DNA of 64,000 bases from Tetramitus jugosus. Its lineage: Eukaryota; Heterolobosea; Eutetramitea; Acrasida; Vahlkampfiidae. Within the stretch, counting starts at the first letter, position 1. The number at the start of each line of letters is the position of its first letter. The DNA is taken from positions 248,001 to 312,000 of the forward strand of contig OW569367.1 in NCBI GenBank assembly GCA_937625935.1, read 5' to 3'. The notes below the pieces were generated by a model that saw only the letters and a program-made list of their open reading frames with translations, was not told the origin of the DNA and ran no database searches. Below, in pieces: positions 18,142 to 31,100 of the stretch. A program made the translations under genes and the position numbers.

Positions 18142-20445
18142 CTACAGACCAGGAATTTTTAATTCATCTTGCAGTTGTTGTTTTTCAACCAGCAACTCCC
18201 TGTATCGATCTTGTAGCTCTCTCTCCTTTGATCGAACCATTTGTATGTCATCAGTCAGTCGTAGCTCCCGCGTCCGCATTGCATTTCGCTCCAAATCTTG
18301 CAGTGCAGAGAAGCTCTGTAATTCTCGCTGTTTCTCTTCTATCTCATTGGCCGTTTCACTAATGTTCTTCTCGATGGATGCAAGCTTATTCATATATCCT
18401 CCAGTCAAAATATTCAATTTTTGTTCCATCTTTTGTGTTTTAGCTCTTTCTTCGTTGTAAACTCGTTCTAATAAATTAAAATCGGTTGGGAATACTTGAG
18501 GAACACATGAATCCCACATTGATGAAAAGGTTTCGAATGAAGGAGTATCAAACTTTGTCTGTTCGATTGCTATCATTTGCCTCGCTTGTTGCATCAAGCG
18601 ATTCTCTGGATAACCCAAAGCTACAGTCTTTCTGTTCTTCATCTTCTTTCCCTTCTTGATTGCTTCAATTGGATGCATAACCATATCATGTTGTATTAGC
18701 TTAACCATCTCCTGACGAATGAGCTTTGATATTTGAGCTGATTGAGCTGCTTCACTCATGCCATCTGTTGTCGAAGGATCGTACTGAGCATCAGTAAACT
18801 TTGATGGTCTCGGTAAATTTCTTTGAACTGCCTGTGTTCGTCGATTCAGTCGCTCTTGCTTCCGACTCTCTTTCAAAAGTTCATTTCTCCTTCTCAATTC
18901 TCCCATGTCATCTTCATCGATACCTCCCATCATTGATACGTCATCTTCTTCATCATTTGTGACATGGAATGATGAACGTGTGGTGGCGTTGGTCACTGGC
19001 GCAGGTAGAGACTGCAGCTTCTCTCGTAGTTGTTGCTTGTAAAATTGTAGTTTTTGATTTTGGACCTTGAGTGGAGGACTGCCTGGTGTAGCAAAGCCCG
19101 ATCCGGCATTGATGTGCAGCTCATCTCTCATTGGAGTAACCATTGGAGTCATGTTGAACTTGCTTACTCCAGGTGTTGATGCAACAAATGGATTCGGTGT
19201 AGCAGCAACGTGCTTTGCTGGAGTCATACCACTAAAATCACGAAACTGTTCATTCAGTTCAATGTTCTTTCCGCCCTTTAGTGGTGTTTGTTGATTCTGG
19301 AGCGCGATCAAGTTTTGCACCGATAATTTTACAGTGTCGACTGCTGCAGGAGTTCGAGGAGTTCTCATTGACAAACTAGCAGGAGTGAGTCCAGGTGTTT
19401 GGGCCTTGTACTCTGTGAGAAGCTTATCGGTGGCAGATCCATTGGCGGCAGCCAAGTGCTTGAGCTCAATGCCAAGCTTACCAATCTCCTCCAGCTCTGC
19501 ATCACTGATTTGTGGCTTGGGTAGAACGAGCTTGCTTCTCTTTGTGATTGCAGATGGTTGATACAGCTTCTTATTGGTTTGTGCAAGAAAATCAGGCATG
19601 CTGTCCTTCTTTCTTCTCTTAATCTTCTCTTGATCCTTTTGTTTCATCAATTCCTCCTCGTCTACTTCCTCTTGCTTCTTCTTGTTGTACACCTGTTGAA
19701 CGGCTTCCCTATTGTAATCAATAGCAATAGAGTTTGTCTGTTTTTGTTCATTAGTCACGTCAAAGAAGCCTGGTGGTGGTTTTCTAAACAGAGGAATCTC
19801 ATTATTATAGTCAATCTCATGATTCTTGTTCATCTTCTTCATTTTCTGCAAAGATGGTCTCAAAATAATACCAGCTGCCTTCAATTCACGCTTCTTTTGC
19901 AACGATGCAAGTCTCCTGGCCTTCTCAAGCTCCTGTTCTCTCGCTTTTCTCTTTGCCTTCTTACCTTTTGTGTTTTCCAATCTCGCTCTCGCCTCACTCA
20001 ACATTTCCTTTGTGTCTTCACTCATATCGACAGGATCGGGTCGCGCAGGCCTAGCTTCCGGATTGGGATCAACCTCACCAGGTTTCAATCTCCTCGGATC
20101 ATCCATCGCATCCATATCTCTGCCCTGTACTTGATCCAACAACCGTTCATAATGCTCCAAACACTGAGCAGCTGTTCTTCCGACTTGAGAAGCAATCATG
20201 CGCCACATGTTGGGTGCAATTTTGGCCAGATGAAGTAATTTTTCTTCTTCTTCGCGTGTCCACTCTGTTTTCTTAATGTTTGGATCGAGCCACTCCTCCC
20301 ATCTTGCCTTGCATTGCTTTGCGGATTTGCTAATGAGAAGAGAAGCGACTCTGGACCATTGATTGGTGCCGTATTTCATGACACCAGCCTTTAGGACTTC
20401 ATCTTCAGCGTTTTTCCATGGGCCACCCTTGGTAAAGTTCCTCAT
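18142..20445 (-). CDS. CDC5L: CDC5L/Cef1 splicing factor
   Basis: A 767-residue protein, core of the Prp19 (NineTeen) complex of the active spliceosome. Two Myb repeats lie at residues about 4-110: KGGPWKNAEDEVLKAGVMKY, NQWSRVASLL, KQCKARWEEWLDP, KTEWTREEEEKLLHLAK and GRTAAQCLEHYE. The very conserved linker RRLKPGEVDPNPEARPARPD, then KGKKAKRKAREQELEKARRL, match CDC5L closely. The middle is Thr/Pro-rich (SMRTPRTPA, TPLKGG) and the C-terminus is coiled coil. The open frame extends 76 codons upstream to 20673, but family members begin within a few residues of KGG, so the ATG at 20445 is used. Confidence 0.95.
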   Translation of the reverse strand: MRNFTKGGPWKNAEDEVLKAGVMKYGTNQWSRVASLLISKSAKQCKARWEEWLDPNIKKTEWTREEEEKLLHLAKIAPNMWRMIASQVGRTAAQCLEHYERLLDQVQGRDMDAMDDPRRLKPGEVDPNPEARPARPDPVDMSEDTKEMLSEARARLENTKGKKAKRKAREQELEKARRLASLQKKRELKAAGIILRPSLQKMKKMNKNHEIDYNNEIPLFRKPPPGFFDVTNEQKQTNSIAIDYNREAVQQVYNKKKQEEVDEEELMKQKDQEKIKRRKKDSMPDFLAQTNKKLYQPSAITKRSKLVLPKPQISDAELEEIGKLGIELKHLAAANGSATDKLLTEYKAQTPGLTPASLSMRTPRTPAAVDTVKLSVQNLIALQNQQTPLKGGKNIELNEQFRDFSGMTPAKHVAATPNPFVASTPGVSKFNMTPMVTPMRDELHINAGSGFATPGSPPLKVQNQKLQFYKQQLREKLQSLPAPVTNATTRSSFHVTNDEEDDVSMMGGIDEDDMGELRRRNELLKESRKQERLNRRTQAVQRNLPRPSKFTDAQYDPSTTDGMSEAAQSAQISKLIRQEMVKLIQHDMVMHPIEAIKKGKKMKNRKTVALGYPENRLMQQARQMIAIEQTKFDTPSFETFSSMWDSCVPQVFPTDFNLLERVYNEERAKTQKMEQKLNILTGGYMNKLASIEKNISETANEIEEKQRELQSFSALQDLERNAMRTRELRLTDDIQMVRSKERELQDRYRELLVEKQQLQDELKIPGL

Positions 20446-20855
20446 TTGCTGTACACACTGCTGTTTTTGTTTTGATTTGAGTTTCTCGTTGTCGGTTTTT
20501 TGATTTTTTTGTGCCGCCAGATGAAACTTCCTGGATCTCGTTGAACATGGTCGGAGTAAACATTGAACGGTCACCGACGAACTACGAATGGGTGTGTTTA
20601 CAGTTCCCGAAAGGCGAAAAATACTAGTCGGACAAGAATGAGCCCAGGTAGCCAAGAGACCAAGATTCTTCATATAGAAAAATCAACATTGCCTGTGCAT
20701 AAATTTCCCTCCCCAAAAAAATCTATTAAGAATCCAGTTATCTCTTTGTCTCAATCAGCTTCGCAGTCACAGTTCTAAACTGAATCAAAGAATCACAAGT
20801 TAACTCGTGAATGTTATACGAGTACATTCCGAGTACGAGAAGAAGATTTTCAATC
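20446..20855. other. Divergent intergenic region
   Basis: 410 bases between CDC5L (minus) and the acylated-protein gene (plus), expected to hold both promoters. The CDC5L-side frame stays open to 20673 but is judged non-coding. No repeat or RNA gene was recognised. Confidence 0.45.
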
Positions 20856-21811
20856 ATGGGAATTTGTATGTCCAGTCATGCTGTTCGGTCAGTAGATGCA
20901 GACAATAGGAAAGCGAACTACAACAATACACAGCAAGTTCCTTCTCCAAGTCATCGAAGAATAGCTAAAGAAGGCGATTATTACCTTCGAAACAATACGA
21001 ATTCTTTTGAGAACAATAATGGTAGAAATAGAACTACTCTTACCGTTGGTCCACAACAACCAGCGAGTTACTTTGACTCTACTCATCATAACAATAATAG
21101 TAATATGATTACGAGTAATTTATATGTAGCACAACACCCGATCACCGAGAACACCAATGCATCGATACTACCACCAGTGAATCGGAACAATAAATCTGCT
21201 GACAATAGGGAGGAGCATGGTGGAAACGGTGAACCCTCGTTAATTGTAACTAGTCCAAGTCGGAGGGGTAGTGTAGTGGGTAGCAGACCAAGCCCTTTAC
21301 ACATCAAAGCTATGGCTAATAATCTGAGGAACAAAGAAGAACTAGGTGTGTGAATTTTATCCTATAATCTAATGTCCATTATTTAGATAGAGTACTAAAT
21401 TTTGTGTTCTTGGTACAACATTCATGATTATGTTACACAGAGTACATGTCCCCTTCTCATTCAGATGCTGTGGAAAAGAAGTTGAGGAAAACCAGTTTTC
21501 ACTCCGTTGTGACGCACAGAGGTTCCAACGGAGAAGGAAGAGAACCCACGAATGAACATGGCACAGCTCAGAGACAAACAGACCTTGATGCTTTGAATCG
21601 GAGAAGAAGAAGTGGAGGTGACTTTAGAATTGAATTCTCTGAACAAGGAGACAAGTTCAGAGGGATACAACAATGGTTGAATGAGAGTATTCTGGATTCC
21701 AAATCAATCACTCCAATACTCCCCATTCCAGGAAATGATTCGGCCCATAGAACTCTTCCTACATTCGCTTCAAGGGAGGAATCCACTTCATATCACAATC
21801 TCCACATTTAA
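20856..21811 (+). CDS. Putative N-myristoylated and palmitoylated disordered protein, two exons
   Basis: Exon 1 is 20856-21345 and exon 2 is 21441-21811, giving 286 residues. The intron (21346-21440, 95 bases) has donor GTGTGT and acceptor ACACAG, and splicing keeps frame (…KEELEYMSPSHSD…). The N-terminus MGICMSSHAVRS fits Gly2 myristoylation followed by Cys4 palmitoylation, with basic residues next to it, a common plasma-membrane anchor. The frame is open 15 codons upstream to an ATG at 20811, but that start would bury the acylation site. The rest is polar (Asn, Ser, Arg) with no folded domain recognised and several basic-Ser motifs (SPSRRGSVVG) that could be kinase sites. Function unknown. 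Confidence 0.72.
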
Positions 21812-22157
21812 ATTTTGTCACAGTAGTTTTATAAATCATAAAGTCCTTCAAAAAATCCCCGAATTATTGGAAGCTCCATTACAATGGCTATTCTTGCGCA
21901 CCAAACCAGGAATTTTTTGTGGCGATCCAAAAACTTCAATTCAAAAAAAAGCAGCATTCCCACACATCATCATACCTCATCACAACGTATTGTTTTGTGT
22001 TACGATCGTTCCACCCTCGAGAGAAAACGTAGCTTTTGTTGATCACCAAGTCTCTTTCACAGAGTTTCACTTATTTTTTTTGCGCGCAAAAACAAGTTCA
22101 CAAGCTTTCCACACATAAAAAAAAACAACAAATCAACTCTCTCTGACAATACACACA
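21812..22157. other. Intergenic region before the HECT ligase gene
   Basis: 346 bases, including the 3' UTR of the acylated-protein gene and the promoter of the HECT ligase. Poly-A and A-rich runs lie just before 22158. Open frames here overlap neighbouring exons out of frame and look spurious. Confidence 0.45.
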
Positions 22158-25100
22158 ATGGGCAAAATCAAACCCACTCCAGCATGCAGCAAACCAACAG
22201 AACAAATTGTAAGTCATCATTTTTTCAATAATGTTCTGAGAGAATCAATTGAACTTTTTCGTGTACTCACACACATCATACATTTTTTTCTACTGATCAC
22301 GCAGCCAACTGAGGTCAAGCAATGGATTGAACAATTGACAACTTGTCCACAATCTGAATTGTCTCAGATCATTGACCAAATTCCATATCATACACCAAAC
22401 AAAATCGAAACCAATAATACTTTGACTGATCATCACAATACGAATGATTCTTCTCATCAACAACAACAGCAACAGCAAGAAACTGAAGCAGACAACTCAT
22501 TTACTCTCCTGTGTAAAAAGACAAACATTATTGATTGGATGGAAGTGTTTAATCGATTTGATACGATTCTCGAACAAACAATATCAAGTAGCAGTATTCT
22601 ACAACTTCGAAAAGAAGATATTTATTCCCCTCCAACATCAGCTTCCTCAGCCACCAGTCCAACAGGCATAAAGAAGACGAGTGTGGAAGACTCTGCAACC
22701 ACAATAACAAGCAGTAGCAATAGTAGTGCAACAGTCACTCCTCTTGTGGATGAAACACCAGAGCCTTTGTTAATTCAAAAGGTGATGAATTTTTCTGGCT
22801 TCTTGTTGTCCAACATCAAGCAACCTGGACTCTATAACTCCCCTGAGGTATGATAAGATCTAGAATTTTTTTGAATTCCTTTGTTTCATATGTGGTGTTT
22901 GTTTTATTTGAGTTTTTCTTTTTTATGAATAATCCAATGATGATCGTATACTTACTCTCTTCTTGAACACACATGTAGCATATCGCATGCATGCTTCAAT
23001 CAGAAAATGTAAATGTGGTAGAATCAGCCTTGGACTTATTCTATGTGTTGTTTGAGCGATTATTGTACAGTGTTGCTGTGAACAAGCTGCTACGGAAGCC
23101 AAAGCTACTCAATCGCATATTAAGTTTTTCTTACGGATATGGCGCGGATTCATTGAGAATGCTATTTAAAGAAGAAGGATTAGATAAGTCGGTATGTGTT
23201 GTGAGATTGCTATTTTGAATGATCCATTGGTTACTGCTTTCTTTTCAAAAAAAAACATGATCACTAATTATTTCATTTTATGTTTTTAGGTCATGGCAAA
23301 GGGAAATTCACTGCACTATGAACTGTACAGCGATTCATACAATAATGAAATGAAATCATCAACACCTACTTCGAAGAAGAAGCAAGAAAAGGCATCAGTC
23401 AACGCTCAATCGCTTCAAGTCATTGATATTCCAAATGTTCATGATGGATACAAGACAGCATATGAACTCTACAAACAAATCCTTGCAGATTATGATGTAC
23501 CGGAATACAAGCATGAATCTTTGTGGGCAAGAATTAGAATCGTGTTTGCTTTCCAGAGCACTGAAGAACGAGTGAGATGGACCTCAGTTCGATTGAAGTC
23601 GTTTGCTCTTTTGGCGTTTAAGAGCCACTATCATAACTTCCTTGATATTTTCTATACCTATCAACCGAATTTCGAAACTGAATTGAAGACTATGTTGGAA
23701 GAGCATTTACTCCCTCATGAATTGGCCATTGGTGCGCTGCGTATTTTTACAGCATTTTTCAAAGCCAGAAGCCGTCTATCAATACTGTTGACAACTATCT
23801 TCCCGCCAGGCGTTCCTGCATACAATAACTTCCTTGTGAAACTGTTGCACGAAGTAACTAAGCCTGGTGTACAAACGATTCAACAAAGAGAAATGAGGGA
23901 CGCATTGTTCGAGCTGTTGACCAACATGGCTTTGTCTAAAATGGCGCACAAGTCCCTCTTTTCATCCGGATTGGTGAGTGATGCCGTCATGTTGCTATCC
24001 GCCAATGTATCTGAAGTTGTTACTGCAAAAGCACTCCGATTCTTGGATACATTCCTCGATCACAAGTCAACCGTCGCTCAAATCGTGCAATCTGGTGTGC
24101 TTCATGAAGCTGCCACACTTCTCACTCGATATTTATCTCTAGGTGAAAAGTTGAGAGAGGAGTCAAAGGATACAAGCACGGAACAAACTGTTTCAGACAG
24201 ATTATCTCCTACTCAATTCCAGATATTGAAATCTTGTCTAAAAATCGTGGTCGGTGTTATGCACTTTAGATCGAATCAAGTCAATGTCCGTGAGTTAATG
24301 GAAGGAGAATTGTTGAAGCTTATTGGAGCAGTGTTGACAAATTCCAAATTTTATGGATATTCAATTAGTCTCTACATTTGCAAGTTATTGGCAGCTGCCT
24401 TGAACAAGGAACCGACATTTATTCCTTCTGTTAAGCAGGCAGGAACATTTGATTTGTTATTGAAAATTATGAATGGTGAAATTATACCAAACGAAGCTGT
24501 GATTCAATCTATTCCAGTGATAGCCAATGCTTTCTGTCTGAATACTGCCTGCTCTGACGAGCTTACTACATCTGGCGTTTTCCAAAAATTTTTGGGTGCG
24601 GTTCTAACCGAACCATCATACACGAGTATTATGATCAATGAAAATCTGACGCATCAATTAGGAAAGCGTGTGAATGAGTTCATTAGACACCACTCTGAAA
24701 TGAGAGAGCCAGTTATTAACTGCTTAGTATCTTGTCTGGGCACTATGAATTCCAAAGCGAGTCAACCTGGTGTATTCGATGTCGTGGACAAAGAAAAGAA
24801 TGAGTTCTTGGGTTCCGTACAAACAATCATCTCAAGTGTGTCTGATATTATCCTAGCAAACAACGAAGTGGGTAAAATGTTTTGTGACAAGGGAGGACTC
24901 ACCCTTTTTGTGCAACTGTTCCTCAAGGTACCTAGCACAACTCCCAACAGCGCACGAGAACAACGAATGTTTCTACCAGTTCTATCCCTGTTGAAGAAGA
25001 TTTCACGCTCCAATTCTACCCAGACGTTCGAAGTACTATGTACAGCTATTCGAGAGAGTCTTCAACACTGTGATTCTTTTAATGATGAGAATGAGGATCA

Positions 25101-28100
25101 CGTCAAATGCCTCATAAATTTGAAACTCTTGCTCAGATTATTCTTGAGTTCCTGTGGTAGAACTCAACCTACATTCTTTGCTGATTGGGAAACTGTGAAG
25201 GGGCCAGAGTTGTTGGAATCATTGACGAAGCAACAAATCAATGTTGCATGGGGAATCGGTAAAAGAAGAATGAACAACAATGAGAAAGTCTTGGCTGACT
25301 CCTCAAGCAAAGATGGACAGGAGACCACATCATCTACAACAGCATCATTAACAACAGTAACAAAAAGAAGACTATCTCTCAAGCAGAAAGAGAAGACAGA
25401 GGACAAGACGTTGAAATTGATGGAAGATTTTATGAATTTCGTATATCGATTCTATAGGTTCTTGCAAACAACAATATTCCATGGCATAGTCGACGAGAGA
25501 GGAGCCAATAGCTCCTCTATCACTAGTTCAAAGACTTTGGCGACTCACTTGTGTACAAATTTATTACTAATGATGGATTTAAAGAATCATGAAGATGTAT
25601 CAATTCAGAGGAAATGTATCTATCTTGAGTTTGTACTACCATCAATTCATGAGTCTATCGTGAGCGAGCTTTATCGTAACAACAATACGGTTGTACTTTC
25701 GCAATTTTTAAATTCGAAGGGTGTTCATGAACTATGCAATCTGTTTGAGAATATCACAACCAAAGCATTGACTGAACCTTTTACGAGCTTTAATGATCCA
25801 AACGCAAAGGGAAAGCAATCCAATTGTTTCGAAACATTCCTTCTACGTTCTATCAAATTGCTCCGTAGACTTGTCTCCCTGCCATACACGAATAACAGTC
25901 CAGTAACACAAAGCTTGCGAGTGTCTGATCCAACATTGGATACACCAAAGTTGGTCGAGTCGATACAAAAGGTTGTAGCACAAGCCATAGTGAAACTATG
26001 GAAAATGCCAGAGCTGTTTAAAATTAACGAGGAGTTCACAATTGTTTTTGTGAATGTTGTGGCTCATATCATCAAGGAGAGTTCCACAGAAGAAAAACCA
26101 ACCCAGGAGAAGAAATCTGATCCTGTTGCGTTAGCCACTTTAATGTCAATGGGATTCTCAGAGAAGGCATCTGCTGATGCTCTGCAGAGGTGTCATCAAG
26201 ACATGGACGCTGCCATTGAATGGTTAGTCTTGAATCCTTTCGAGGAACCACCAGCAGAAGATGAAGAAGAGGAAAATGATGAAGATGAAGTTGAGAAAGC
26301 CATCAGAATGTCTATGCAGGATGATGAAGAAATGGATGACACAACAATAGATTATATATCCGATCTCAAGGCAGGTGCCATAGAATGGACCTTGGAGGTC
26401 GTACGCAATGCCCGGTCACTTGCTTTCCCATGTGCTGATCTCTTGAGTATTGAATGTAAGGATGATGAAACAAGAAAAAAGACATTTAATATTCTTTGCG
26501 ACACCATCAAATCTCTCTCCAACGCTGAAGGCGTAAAGCAACAGAGTTTAGAATCGTTGTTGAACACTGCAAGCATCCTCTTTGAAAATATTCCAGAAAT
26601 GCGCGTGTTCGCGATCGAGAGCTTTGTACCAATACTAATCGATATTTTAACTCTATGCGCGAGTGATCTGTCTCAGGCATCAATTCCCGTATTGACACAC
26701 ACGCTTGAAATATTAACACAGTTGACAGGTGCTCCAAAGTCCAATCAAAAAGATACTGTTCAGTACACTCTAGAAGAGTACAGCGAATTAATTACTAAGA
26801 ACACTCTACCTCTCGAAACCAAACAAGCTGTGCTGCAAACTAGTTTGAAATTATTGGATAATCCAAAGAAAATGGACAGCCAATCAATTACAAGTCTGTT
26901 AACACTTATTTCCAACTTGACAATGTCCAAAGAGTTGGCAAACGAGGTGAGAAGGTTAGGTTGTATTGAGAGAATCATCTCGCTTCCTGCTTCAGTCAAA
27001 TCATCAAACTTCTTCTCCCAATTCCAGGCTATACTAGAACACATTGCCGAAGACGATACGCTCCTTCTGGAATCTATGAAGTATTCCATTAGAAAGGTTC
27101 AACCATCTGGTAGAGCTATGAAATTCACTCCCAATGAATTCCTACAGCACTTTAAACACCTATTGGCAAGAAACCCTAAATTGTTCTTCAAGGCTGTGAA
27201 AGAAACTTGCAAGATTAGAGAGAAGGAGCTTTATTTAGCGCCTGTCGAAAACGCCAAGTCTGAGCCTGCTGAACAACCATCGAACTCAGACAACTGCCTG
27301 GAACAAGTCCTACATTTGCTGCTAACGGAGATTGTAACAACTGCAACTACTGGATCCAAGAGAACAGCCATAGAGCAATTTGATCTCCTAAAGGTTGTGT
27401 CCGAATTCGTACTGCAGTATAATTGTGGCTCCCTGGTTCTTGCATTCAAACATGAATCTATGGGAGAGGACAACTTTTTGCACTTCATTTTGTGGAATCT
27501 CATGCCATACACAACACATCCAAAGAGCTCTCTTTTGAAGGACAATGTTGCCCGACGCGCTTACTTGTCATCAAAGATGTCTGCCTTCTTACTCAGTGCA
27601 CTGACTGTTCACCACTATGCTGAAGTTTTCACCGCTATTTCAAAACTAATTGCAGAAGTACCCTCAGGAACTAGCAAATCTCTACGTACGATTCATGCCA
27701 TTGGTGATTTCTTGCTCCATCTCTTGGCTCGCTCTCGGAGACCAACCACTGAAAACCCAGACAATTTAGCCAAGTTGATGTGCAAGTATGAATTGGCTTC
27801 ATCTCTAGCGGATTCTTTCGAAAAGTTCGATTTGAACCATCCTGATACACCAGATGCCACGAATTCAGTTTTGAAGCCTCTGAGTCTTATGATTCGCGCT
27901 ACCAATGCCTGTAAATTGAAAGATGCTGATCTCCCTGACATGTTACTCAGCTTTGAAACTGAACTTTACCGATCCGAGTATAAGAGAATTCGACTTCGAG
28001 ACCTACTTAACGCTCAGAATGAAGAGGAACAAGCAGGAAACACACCTACAGAACCAATGAATCCTGAACTCGAACAACCTGCCACTCAAACAATCGAAGA

Positions 28101-31100
28101 GGAACAGCCAGATGAACAATCAGAAATATCAACACAACCCGATGAACAATCAGAGGACATCCCTGACGATGAAGAAGAAGAAGAAGAGGATGAGGAGGAA
28201 GAAGATGAAATAGAAGAAGATGAAGAAGAAGAAGAGGACGATGAGGACGAGGATGATCAATATGAACCACTAGAAGAAAATATTATTGCGCAGTTACCAG
28301 AAGAAATATCTGCTGTTGGTATGTTTCCCACAATCCAACGGATCAGGGATGCTTTCCCTCAAGTCGACTCCATTGAAGATCCTACTCTACATCAGCCAAT
28401 GAACACTGATTGGGATCAACCATACGAGCAAGAAAGAGATGAAATGGCATCAGATTTTATCAATACCCTCGCTGAACGAAATCCATTCTTTAGAGTTATC
28501 GATTCTATTGGAAGAGGTGATGAGAATCACTTTTTCCAAACGATATTTGACTCTGTGATATCTCGTGGCGGTGGCTCCGCACAACCTAGAAGTGTTCTCG
28601 GCCACGAAAACGTGAATATTGGTGTAACATCAAGTGATGTGCCAACACCAACAAGGATTAATCTTTTGTCAGGACTTGGTAGATTCAACTCAATCGCACA
28701 AACTAATCAAACTTCTGGATTGAGCAATGCACTCATGGAGGAAATGCGTGACCAAACTGATACTCAACCAGTGAGTCCCATTGCAAGCGATCGCTTTTCT
28801 TCGGAGAGACCATCATTTTTATCATTCCGAGGCCATTCTGTCAACCATGATGAAAGTGACGAAGACAGTGACTCTGATGAGGTTACACCTATTCGTTTTT
28901 CACGTAACACAATGCTCTCTTACATGTCAGATACTCCATTTATGGAAGCACCAAACAACGCTACCGAACAAACAACCGAGAGTGTTGCTACTACTGCATC
29001 TGCAGAGACGGGGACACCAATATCCGCACCAACAACATCAGCAGTAACTCCTACCCTTGAAACAACTTCAACCGAAACAACGACCACTGAAACCGATACT
29101 GCAACATCAGCAGAAACACCATCTGAAACCAAGACAGCAACACCAGCAAATGAAACTGCAACAGCTTCTGTTGAGAGTGAGCCTTCAACTACCTCAGGAG
29201 AAGCAAGTAGTTCAAGAACAGAGCCAGTTGAATTTGCAATCGATCCAACCTTTTTGTCTGCGTTACCTGATGATCTCAGACAAGAAGTGCTTCAAATGCA
29301 CATCGAGCAATTGGTCAATACATCTACGACTCAAAACGCAGAATCTACTATTAGTAGTGAATTTTTGAATGCCCTACCTGCTGAAATTAGGAACGAGGTT
29401 CTCGAACAGGAGAGAGTGCTTCTTGCAAGACAAAGATCTAGAGCTCCACCTGTGCCTGCCTCGACTACCACATCTCAAGCAACAAGTGCAAATGAGGACC
29501 TTGACGCTGCTTCTTTCATTGCTTCTTTGGCTCCTGAATTAAGACAAGAAATTCTAATGACAGCAGATGAATCTGTTTTGGCGCAATTGCCGCAGGATAT
29601 GATAGCGGAAGCATATGCATTGAGAACCAGACTTCCAGAAAGACCTGGTTTGTCTTTGTTCAATAGTCGCGCACGAGAATCTCTCTCAAGAATACCAGCT
29701 AAGACTTATCTCTCCAGAAAGGCTACAGGAACTGCTGAACAAGACTTTGATCCGATCCTATCCGAAAAGCAGGTGATTTCTCTATTGAGACTCATTTACG
29801 TATCGCGATCCATCAGTCGAGATCTGATATCTAAGATATTGTATCTCTTGTCAACGCACAAGAAACTCAGACCATCAATAGTTAACATTTTGTTCTCAAT
29901 ATTACGACATCATTCAACTCCTGAAGATCAAGTTCCATCAAGGATCGCTCCGGTTGTGCTACACAAAGTTTATGGTACTACATCTTACGCATCATTCAAC
30001 ATCAAGTCCAGTAGTGCATCTATTCCTGTTGGTGTAACCAAGAGAATTTTGGATGTCTTAATGGGTTTGACCAGAAATTCGAGTGTTGTTGAAGAAATGG
30101 TGAAGCCTAGCGAATTAGAAGGAAATGATAAGGATACTCCTATCAGCTTACTCTTCTCATTCCTTTCTGATCCATACTTTGCAGGAGGAAACCGAATGCT
30201 GGAAATGATTATGAAACTTCTACACCTGTGTATGGGCCATATTGTCGTTCTACCAAAGGCTTACAAGGAGCAGGCACAACATCTCAAAGAACAAATCGCA
30301 ACACTCAAAGCATCTCTTGCATCCAAAAGTGAAACCGAAAGCGCAGAACAAAAGAAAGATGAGAAGAAAGAGGATGAAGAAAAGAAGTTGAAACAATTGG
30401 AAGAAGATCTTGCAAAGATTGAAGAAAATCAACTGAAAATTACTGGCCAGCTGTCTGCAATTATGAACGAAAAGTCTGTTGGACAACTAGTGAAAGCTCT
30501 AGTTCGCCCTGACTGCCCTGAACTAGGTGTGAGATGTGCTGTCTCAATTATGACCAACATGTGCACACTGACTCCTTCCATTCGCGGCACAATTCTCAAA
30601 GAATTGAGTGAGATTGCTCGAAGTGAAGCTCATTCAGTGGTGAAGACTCTGAACGCATCTTCTAGAAAATCTGAAAAGTCCTCTGTTGCTCTAGCATCAA
30701 CAAAGAAATCCCTTCAAGAATTGAAGTTCTGTAGAATATTGCGCACATACACAGCAGTCTTGAAATCAAGTTCAGAAAAGAAGGAAGCCACAGCTGACGA
30801 AGAAACTGGTGCTGAGAAGCCAATTGCACCTGTTAATATGCACCTGTTGAGGGAGCATTCACTTGATTTTGTCTGGGAAGCTCTAGATGACTACTTGACG
30901 CATATTCCAGATGATGACGAACAAGAAGAAGAAGGTAAAGTAGCAAGACGACCAGACAAGAAGAAAAAGAAGAAGTCTACTTCACTATACACAGCTTTAC
31001 TGCCCCTTGTCGAAGCATTCTTCTCGTTCCATGCTGGATTCATGGAAGAAAAGGAGCAGTCTAGCTCAGACCTCACAGCTGAGATGGAAACTACGCCTAC

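Noticed and set aside
20446-20673. 76-residue N-terminal extension of CDC5L
   Set aside because: CDC5L proteins start a few residues before the first Myb repeat, and the extension is not conserved-looking.
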